From: Telmatactis stephensoni | Lineage: Eukaryota > Cnidaria > Anthozoa > Actiniaria > Isophelliidae | Length of the DNA stretch: 64,000 bases | Assembly: GCA_029948255.1 (NCBI GenBank) | Contig: JALIZF010001802.1 | Span: 459,001 to 523,000, forward strand | Reading direction: 5' to 3' | Shown: in pieces, positions 60,387 through 64,000 of the stretch | Layout: each line of letters opens with the position of its first letter | How positions within the stretch are numbered: position 1 is the first letter of the stretch | Notes under the pieces: generated by a model | Databases searched by the model: none | Told to the model about the DNA's origin: nothing | Seen by the model: the letters and a program-made list of their open reading frames with translations, nothing else | Made by a program: the position numbers and the translations under genes

Positions 60387-61308
60387 GTAATCAATGACGT
60401 TTGTTAGCTGTTAAACCAATTCCACAGGGGTGTGGAGAGGGGGAGGATGGTAAAGGAATTTGACTTCTATATTTCCCATACTCTTGTTCGTGGGTTTCAT
60501 ATGACGTCATTTTCAATCTCATTTGAATTTTTATCAGTCGAAAGACAAGTTTTCAATAGAATATTCTCTGGTTGAGAGCACATGGTGGTCAAACACTGAC
60601 CACCATTTGAAGCAGATAATGAGATTCAACAGCTGTTTGAAACCCAGTTATAACCCACTGTCGTCTGAGGAAGTGTCATAATTATGTCTTAAAATCTACT
60701 TTCCAAAATGTACATCATAGAAGAAACTAGTTAATATAGAACGCGCGCGCGCATGTCTTTGTACCGTGATATATACACACTTGGATACGTAGAGTGCAAA
60801 GAAAGCAAACTTCTCTTGGTTCGAGTGCTTACTTCTTCCAAAGAAGGGAGTTCATGTATGGTGGTTCAGAATGGCCTTGGGTATTCCGCGCTTATAAGCT
60901 GTCTCAAAACATTATATATTTCTGGTGTAAGTCCCATACATTGCGTTACAAGTCTTACACAGGATTATTGGTCGCCCTGTTTCCCAGAATTACTGCAAAT
61001 CGAGCCTATGTTTACTTTGTAATTCAGTGTGTGCCTCCAAGCGCGCAACTTGATTATTCTGCCGCTAGCAGTATAATTGATTCAAAACAAATGTCGCTTC
61101 ATCCATTCTACGCGTTGGGATTTTTACTCCAAATTTGGAACCATAATTTTGATCGTTAATGAATCCTTGAGTCCTGAGTGAACATAATACATGCATGTGC
61201 AGCTACAGTAGTGAAAATCTAGTCGAGGCGTAACAGGCTGTAATAATGATAATGGTGGCTCTGATGGTGGCTTATGAATATTAAAAACTAAATGAAGATC
61301 TCTTCCGG

Positions 61309-61485
61309 CCCGATTTACACGACACCCCTTTTATGGCACGGTTACTCTAATTCAGGACATGCAGTCCCATCATTTTTGGCACGGCACTCGTAATTATCAT
61401 CGCGTGAACAAAACATTTGTTGGATGATGTGGGTGCTACACCCAAAATAATCGCTCCGCGTGCCAAGTTTGTCGTGTAAATCGGG
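61309..61485. mobile_element. ~177-bp MITE, CCCGATTTACACGACA ends
   Basis: CCCGATTTACACGACA at the left and TGTCGTGTAAATCGGG at the right are near-perfect TIRs, with inner TTGGCACGG / CGTGCCAAG pairing. Confidence 0.8.
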
Positions 61486-62907
61486 TTTTTATTTGCACTG
61501 TTATGTTGAAGTTCTGCACATTGCATAATTAAAGTCTATGTGCAATTAATACGGTCACGACAAAACTAGAAATATAAAGAACCATCAGCTTGGTGTGTTC
61601 TTGGAACTGAAATATAGTGGTACAATTGTAACCCCTGGGGGGCCGGGGGGCATAGAGTCTCGATGTGTTTGCGGTCTACTATTCAACCCAGTAAAGGGTG
61701 TCGTATATATGTACTAGAGAAGAGAACTTCGTGGCCTATTTTATCTTACCTTCGTGAAGCGAATCCTCTACGGCTACAACTGGCGACACAACGCTGACCA
61801 ATGTTTCAACGTTTTTGACCAATTACAAATCAATAATTAATCTGTTATATTCTTGGTAGAAAATGCTGCTCCTCGTATAGCAAATATATGGGAGTACCCC
61901 ATATTATGGGAGTACCGCGTACAATGAACTCGATCGTGGTCATTAAAACATCTACAACTCGAAGATAATTTCCCCCCCATCAAAACGTATACATTAATCA
62001 TATCATAAGAAAATAAAGGCAGGATCAAAAAGCCAAATTTGCATGTAGTGCAAAACTGTCGCTTCACAGATGCAAACTAACTTATAAAGTATTCATGACA
62101 TTTTCTCCATGGAAACACGTAGATTTACACACAGTGGAAGTACAGGGAAGTACCTCAAAAGAGGAATTTCGATTTGTAGTCCACAACCTTCACTTTCAGA
62201 GCTTTTTCAACGCCATCTTTTTCTCTTCAAAATGGACTTTCGATGAAGTTATTGCAAACACAGCGTTTATTTTATGTCACTCTCCAAATAATGAGCAATT
62301 GGCTCGATACCACGGCAAACTGTAACACGCATGCGTGCCTCCCCAGTCCTCCTCAATGTTGACCTCAATGAAAACATTCGGCATTCAAACAAGCAAAACT
62401 TTGCTTGACGAAACGTTAGCTATAGAAGCAAAACTTAATCCCCCAAAATAATGATGGTTGAGGACTTTGTATAGTATATTCTATTGTCTGTCTTTTTCTC
62501 TCAGTACTTTTGTGTTTTCTCCCGTGATCAAAATTAAGCTCAAAGATATCAATATGGGAAAATCTAAAGAAACGATTCGAAAAATGTTTGAAATTTCTCT
62601 GTACGTAGGAGACATCTTTAAATGATATTCACTGCTTCGTCTGCGTATTATATTTTGATTTTTCCGAGCTTTTATTTGTGTCGTTGACCCAATATCAGGG
62701 AAGGTGTACAAATGGCCTTTTTACACAGTTGAAAAATTATTTACAGGACGAAAACGCACAAACACTCGAAGACTTTAAAAAAGCATTTATAGACGATGGG
62801 ATTTGACTTTCACTTTGTACTTTATTTATACATCTCATTTTAACATTTTGACACACTTTCTTAAAAAAAACAGTAGGGATTTTCGAATAGAAAGAGACTG
62901 GGCATTA

Positions 62908-62966
62908 TGGAAGAAGAAGAAGAAGAAGAAGAAGAAGAAGAAGAAGAAGAAGAAGAAGAAGAAGAA
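62908..62966. repeat. (GAA)n microsatellite
   Basis: About twenty GAA triplets. The poly-Lys open frame over it is an artefact. Confidence 0.95.
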
Positions 62967-63461
62967 ACAAACAGAGCAAGCATATAATGACGCATGAGAT
63001 ACAATCGAACAATTGCGCGCGCTATAGAAGACTATATCTTGAAAAATCCGAGCCTCCGAGCCTCTACAAAAATCAAATCCGAGCTTTGCGAGCCACCATT
63101 AGACACCATTCTATACCCCTTATAGAATAATAATGTTAGTTTTTGACATAATTGAAACATAAGTGTTAATCGTCCACAGTTCCTATTAAATAAGATATTG
63201 TTCTGTTTAGAAATAAACCATGCTTCTGTCCATTTACGTCTAGTCCAGCTTGGGATTCCTGTGATTAAGACGTTGACGCGCGTAAGCCCGCGCAAAACTC
63301 GCACATGCGCAGTCGGGAATTGAATTTTCATCTGCGAAAGTTTTATTTTTTAGTTTTGGTTTAACTTATAACTATTTTCCGCTTAATTATTTCCTTGATT
63401 GGTTCAGCTAATTGGAATATACTAAAACAATTTTTTTCATTTTGAGATAAATTTTGTATAG

Positions 63462-63577
63462 GTAATAGCATGGTTTGTAGTGATATTTGGCATAAATACC
63501 ACGAGTGATATTTCAAAATTGTTAAACAAAATTTCACGAGCAGTAGGCGAGTGAAATTTGGGACAATTTTGAAATAT

Positions 63578-63611
<34 letters not shown>

Positions 63612-63628
63612 AACATGCTATTATTTGT
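63462..63628. mobile_element. hairpin element
   Basis: AATAGCATGGTTTGTAGTGA, TATTTGGCATAAATACCACG and GATATTTCAAAATTGT on the left recur inverted on the right, ending ACAAAACATGCTATTATTTG. Confidence 0.8.
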
Positions 63629-64000
63629 TAATAATATAACCTAAGAAAGTTCTGAAAATTTGATGAACAACAACCGCGAGGTTGAATCGTTTTACACACA
63701 ACTACTTCGAAAAGTGAAAACATAGCTTTCAAGCCTGTGCAGATAAAAGAAGAGCTGACAATATTCAAGACAAGTATAGTAGTAAAAAGAAATCATTCAA
63801 AGTCAAAACTACATTGAGAAGCTAAAGGTTAAACCAGGATTTTGTTTTAATTTGGTCTGAATCAGGACTTCACTGAAACTCAATCAGTGAAAAACACTTA
63901 CTCGCGAACAAATTGTCATTTGTGACTAAAAACGGTATAGTTTGAAAAAAGATGACAAAAAAACTTTCTAGATAAGATAGACAATAAATGCATAAGTGTA

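Larger units (their letters stand above)
60387..64000. other. intron or downstream DNA of OPLAH, no further exon recognised
   Basis: Exon 32 ends with a donor at 60387. The rest of the HyuB-like half (about 310 residues) is not seen in the remaining 3.6 kb, so the next intron should extend beyond the window. The stretch contains a TIR element at 61309-61485, a (GAA)n tract at 62908-62966 and a hairpin at 63462-63628. Confidence 0.6.

Noticed and set aside
60753..61159. Overlapping open frames of 89 and 121 codons
   Set aside because: No recognised family and no splice-site or domain support. They lie in an OPLAH intron.
62745..62808. Candidate OPLAH exon 33 (acceptor at 62744, reading DENAQTLEDFKKAFIDDG then stop)
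   Set aside because: The phase and acceptor fit, and DDG recalls the family's MDDG, but the rest does not match and it ends in a stop. The real next exon is more likely beyond the window.

Overview
This is an intron-rich, AT-rich animal nuclear window packed with inverted-repeat elements. GT-AG introns, tRNA-derived SINEs, LINE fragments and the gene set fit a marine invertebrate. I favour an anthozoan cnidarian such as a stony coral or anemone, but this is inference from style and gene content and not proof.

Genes in order. (1) 1185-2282 (+): an intact single-exon gene with a Ser/Thr-rich N-terminus and a C-terminal half resembling DUF1444/YtpQ. (2) 6734-13870 (-): a complete 13-exon sorting nexin of the SNX5/6 type, 402 residues, PX plus BAR domains. 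(3) 17848-23311 (+): a five-exon D-glutamate cyclase-like gene (DUF1445 plus DUF4392) with four single-base indels in three exons. (4) 26273-27220 (+): an intact membrane-anchored short-chain dehydrogenase of the retinol dehydrogenase type. (5) 30852-31309 (-): the terminal exon of an unidentified membrane protein. (6) 32778-33963 (+): a decayed METTL27-like methyltransferase. (7) 34802-60386 (+): 32 exons (978 codons) of 5-oxoprolinase (OPLAH). The last quarter lies beyond the window, and two exons carry a +1 frameshift.

The main biological point is that the D-glutamate cyclase-like gene, whose family makes 5-oxo-D-proline, and 5-oxoprolinase, which opens 5-oxo-L-proline to glutamate, lie about 11 kb apart on the same strand. 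This recalls bacterial 5-oxoprolinase loci such as the Bacillus ycs/kip region, where a DUF1445 gene (ycsI) sits with the pxpABC-type genes.

The rest is mostly repeats. Intergenic DNA and introns hold about 20 foldback or terminal-inverted-repeat elements, several short element families with members in this window, at least three SINE types, two LINE relics and many microsatellites. OPLAH intron 1 contains a palindrome of about 4 kb built from two pairs of long-TIR elements in mirror order, with further truncated copies on both sides.

Limits: exon boundaries were read by eye from splice sites, phase and family conservation. The indels in (3) and (7) could be real lesions or assembly errors, and the sequence alone cannot decide this.
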